Assembly (NCBI GenBank): GCA_949130495.1
Contig: OX422211.1
Span: 396,735,049 to 396,799,048 of the forward strand
Source of the DNA: Sambucus nigra
Lineage: Eukaryota; Streptophyta; Magnoliopsida; Dipsacales; Adoxaceae
Reading direction: 5' to 3'
Length of the DNA stretch: 64,000 nt
A model generated the notes under the pieces. That model made no database searches and was not told the origin of the DNA. It saw only the letters and a program-made list of their open reading frames with translations. The translations under genes and the position numbers were made by a program. Numbering within the stretch: the first letter of the stretch is position 1; every line of letters starts with the position of its first letter. Below are positions 60,969-64,000 of this stretch, piece after piece.

Positions 60969-61139
60969 GTCCAAATTTGTTGACCCTTTTTAAGGAGGGT
61001 TAACATGACCCTCTAATGTGATTGGTTAAAAGATGAATAACTCATAAAAAATTGTGGGGACCATTATTGATTTATGTTTCAACCAATCACATTGAAGGGT
61101 CATGTTAACCTTCATTTGGGTAGGCTCAACAAATTTGCA
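60969..61139. mobile_element. MITE (about 170 bp) with AAATTTGTTGA ends
   Basis: CCAAATTTGTTGACCC at 60971 faces GGCTCAACAAATTTG ending near 61137. Within, GGTTAACATGACCCTC and GATTGGTT pair with AACCAATC and GAAGGGTCATGTTAACC. The target duplication is not resolved. Confidence 0.75.
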
Positions 61140-62726
61140 CTACATAAACACCCCATGAGCACATGCTCCCAGAGGAGACAATAAAAATCAGTCCCGTAAC
61201 CGTAGACCATCCAAAAACTATATAGAAGATACTTAGGATTCGGGGTACAACATGGCCGTTGGGCCATGAGCAGCGAAGTCTTTATATCCTCAAGATATTT
61301 ACCGTTCCTCTTTTTACACACTGTCCACATGAGACAATGGGGCGTGGAATTCCAAGCATGCCGTTGAGACTCTCTTCGAAACAACCTTCAAAGTTTTTTA
61401 CAGCTCCACCGATCTCGACATTAAGAACTACAATCCAGAGAGGGCAAGCAAAGCCATCAACAACCTTCCAGAGAAAGAAGAGTGAAGATCCACCCCCTCA
61501 CCATCATCTTTGCATAGTCGAAAATAATTAACTATCATCTTCCTCCAATGCCTCAAATTATCAATGGTCAAATGGCTCGCAGTAGTCTAGGTGGAAAAAC
61601 TACTTTCAAAGGGGCGCTTGTATTGCACAACGCCGGCCACACTGCCTTCGGCCGCAATGATCAACATCAAATACGACGACTTTATTTATAAGCGCCCTCT
61701 CCTAGATCCTTCCGTGAAAACACGTCTCTCCCTCCCATTGAAAGACCCGACCCTTCCCTCAAACCCCATCAACTTCTTCACCTCCTCTAGTTTCTAATTA
61801 GGAAATTGGCACCTGAAAGAGTTAAGACACCCGTTTCCCTCTCTCCAGTCTACATACTCGGCTACTGAAGGCCGCTTGTTTATTGGTACCATACATAACC
61901 CTAGGAATATATTCATCAAGAGAATGTCGCCACACCTAGGTTTCTATCAAAGCGGTTACTGACCTTGGAAGACACAAACTAAACTCTATTCATCCTTCCC
62001 TATATGCTTCCATAACCCCATACGACGTGGCGTTGTGGAGTGACTCACTCACTACCCAAACGAGCTCTGTCCAAATCTAGCCACCACCACCTTCCTCCAT
62101 AACATAACAGAAATCGTTTCAACCCTTTTGCCAAGAAGGCTTGGTTAAATCAAACGAGGTTCTTCAACCTCACTCCATAGAAAACGGTCTACAAACATCT
62201 CTCCACCCCACAAAACTAAAACTATATTTGAATTCCTCCTTCCTCATGCATTTCTCCTCTCTTCCTAGCTGCGACCGACAAAGAATTGAAAGAAAATTTG
62301 TGGGAAGACTATCCAAGTACTCATAATTAAAGTCAACCCCCTTTCAAGAGGTACGCTCCTTTCCATCACGACAACCTCCTTTCTATCTTTTCCAACACCG
62401 GATCCCAATTTGAGTGGCTTTATAGCTCACCCCCAGCGGCAACCCCAAATAGGTCGCATGCAATATTGCAACCCTACAACCCAATACCTTTATTAATCCC
62501 TCCACATTGACCACATTCCCCACCGAGATAATTTCACTATTCCTCACATTTATCTTCAACCCTGAGAGCACTTTAAAAATATGAAAACCAAGAAGTATTA
62601 ATAATCATATACATAAACCTCAACATCTCCGTCTTTTTCAATCGCGAATCCTTCCACCCGCCCCTCTCCACCCCCTAAACTTATGGCCTTAAAGGGCTTT
62701 TATCAACATTGAGCGGGAATAGTGAC

Positions 62727-62866
62727 AATGAGTCTCCTTGACGGAGCCTTCTAGAATTGCTAGAAAAACCATGCGGGGAATCATTTACCAACATCGAATG
62801 AGTCTCCTTGACGGAGCCTTCTAGAATTGCTAGAAAAACCATGCGGTGAATCATTTACCAACATCG
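62727..62866. repeat. 70-bp tandem duplication inside the LINE RT
   Basis: AATGAGTCTCCTTGACGGAG starts at 62727 and again at 62797, with one G/T difference (ATGCGGGGAA versus ATGCGGTGAA). The length is not a multiple of three, so it shifts the RT frame at LRQGD. Confidence 0.93.
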
Positions 62867-62881
62867 AAAGTCTGACATAAG

Positions 62882-63774
62882 CAATGTTTAAAAAGGCACG
62901 AGGCGAGGCGTAAGCCTCACAAAAAAAAAGAGCAAAATAATATTAAAAAATACTAATAAAACCATAAAAAATAAAAAACCATAAAAAATAAAGTAACGAA
63001 GAAATATAAAATAAAACTGCAAAAAAACATCTTTGAGGACTTTCTCACATAGTTTAACATTTTTTGGTTCCCTCGAGATGACTTTTTAATATTTTTTTTT
63101 TTGATAAAATCAATTTTAACATATTGTGGTTATTTTACAATATGACAATAAATTAATCAATGCACAATCCAATTGAAAAAATCATTTTTTTTAGTTTCAT
63201 TCACATATTGGTTATTTTATATTATGGCAATAAATTAATCAATGCAAAATCAAATTGACAAAATCATTTTTTTAGTTTCATTAAGATATTGGTTATTTTA
63301 TAATATGACATATTGGTTATTTTTAAAAAAATTCTTTTAAAATAATAAATAGTATAAGTTAAGTGCAATCTTAAAACAAAAAAGGAAAAAAAAATAAGAG
63401 TTAGTATATTATAACAACAGTTTTTGTAAGTTAAAAGTGCAATTTTAGAAAAATGAAGGAAGTTAACCTTAAAAAAAACCCCATTGAGTTTGAAAGAAAA
63501 AAAAGCATAGATCATTTATCCTTAAAAAAAAAAAAACAGTACGTAATTTAATAGAATTATAACAAAATTGTTTCACTATCTTCAAAGTATATATATACGA
63601 ATTGTCGACATGTATTAAAATAACAAAAAAAAAACACAGTTCTTGATGGAAGAACGTTTTTTTTATGCCTCAGGGCGTGAGGCGCATTGAGGTGTAAGCC
63701 TTAAAGTCAACCCTGAGGCGTAAGCCTCAAGGCGATTATTTAGTGATTCGCCTTGAGTGATTTATATAACATTG
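62882..63774. mobile_element. hAT-type non-autonomous element (893 bp) with target duplication GACATAAG
   Basis: Ends CAATGTTTAAAAAGGC and, inverted, CAATGTTATATAAATCACTC. Perfect octamer GACATAAG at 62874-62881 and 63775-63782. Subterminal GAGGCGTAAGCCTCA words occur on both sides (62901 and about 63675-63735). The AT-rich middle has repeated phrases around ATTGGTTATTTTATAATATG. It sits inside the RT of the LINE. Confidence 0.9.
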
Positions 63775-64000
63775 GACATAAGAGATACGACTCGGATCCC
63801 TCTTTGTCACCTAATTTCGAAACCCCCCATTCATTGAAGCACATACAACATTAACTCCCAGATGACATAATCATACACCTTCTCAGTGTTTAATTTGCAA
63901 ATCATCCCTTGGTTGCACCCCTCTCAAGCCTTCACACACAACATCAAGGAGGACCTGTCTCCCCAAATGAAAGCATTATAGGTTTATGAATTTATCACCC

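Larger units (their letters stand above)
61140..64000 (-). pseudogene. L1-type LINE ORF2 (reverse transcriptase and C-terminus), decayed; continues past the right edge
   Basis: On the minus strand from the right edge: MICKLNTEKVYDYVIWE (about 63890-63850), the L1 RT block CKLDIEKAYDHVNW; then, beyond a hAT insertion, RLSMLVNDSPHGF and SRRLRQGDSLSLFPL (about 62860-62700), the VNGxPxGFF...GLRQGDPLSPxLF block; then LSGLKINVRNSEIISVGNVV and GCRVAILHATYLGLPLG (62571-62400), and the C-terminal region with LWRKVVVARFG near 62070. The YADD catalytic block between LRQGD and GLKIN is not visible; that interval is much too short, so it seems deleted. A 70-bp duplication (62727-62866) and many stops confirm decay. 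Confidence 0.8.

Noticed and set aside
62383..62571. 62-aa minus frame as an independent gene
   Set aside because: It is the GLKIN..YLGLPLG segment of the LINE reverse transcriptase.

Overview
This window looks like plant nuclear DNA, most likely from a eudicot with a TE-rich genome. It contains AT-rich intergenic sequence, long LTRs primed by initiator-Met tRNA (TGGTATCAGAGC), gypsy gag remnants, hAT and foldback MITEs, an L1-type LINE, and one intron-split host gene. I see no bacterial operons, rRNA, tRNA or CRISPR. The species cannot be named from the sequence. Almost every open frame here is transposon debris or chance.

Left third (1-23681): a 61-62 bp minisatellite (716-1172), a broken gypsy-type gag fragment (1632-1841), then a large tandem array of a non-autonomous LTR retrotransposon read on the minus strand. 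Five LTRs of about 3.2 kb alternate with four 1432-bp internal regions that carry a primer binding site and a polypurine tract but no recognised gene. The repeat period is 4635 bp (one unit is 4643).

Middle (23682-30258): remnants of other elements. These include an LTR end with a primer site, plant-mobile-domain and OTU-like fragments, a degraded hAT MITE, and a set of palindromes just upstream of the host gene.

Host gene (30259 to beyond 64000, + strand): a DENR/Tma22 (density-regulated protein) orthologue, a SUI1-domain translation factor. Six coding exons are visible, all with GT-AG borders and a continuous frame (173 codons); the last exon must lie past the right edge. Introns 1, 4 and 5 are short (84, 393 and 84 bp). 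Introns 2, 3 and 6 are 10.6 kb, 17.7 kb and more than 4.3 kb because they are packed with transposons.

Intron 2 holds a 3.08-kb solo LTR, a hAT MITE with 8-bp target duplications, a 2.4-kb gag-bearing LTR element, and a collapsed 793-bp LTR element. Intron 3 holds a foldback MITE with a GC-rich core, hAT MITEs, a minus-strand ORF remnant of the putative-plant-transposon (Transposase_32) type split by a hAT element, further hAT elements, and a decayed hAT transposase. Intron 6 holds nested foldbacks, TA-flanked MITEs and an L1 LINE reverse transcriptase interrupted by a hAT element. Perfect or near-perfect target duplications allow several of these nestings to be ordered in time.
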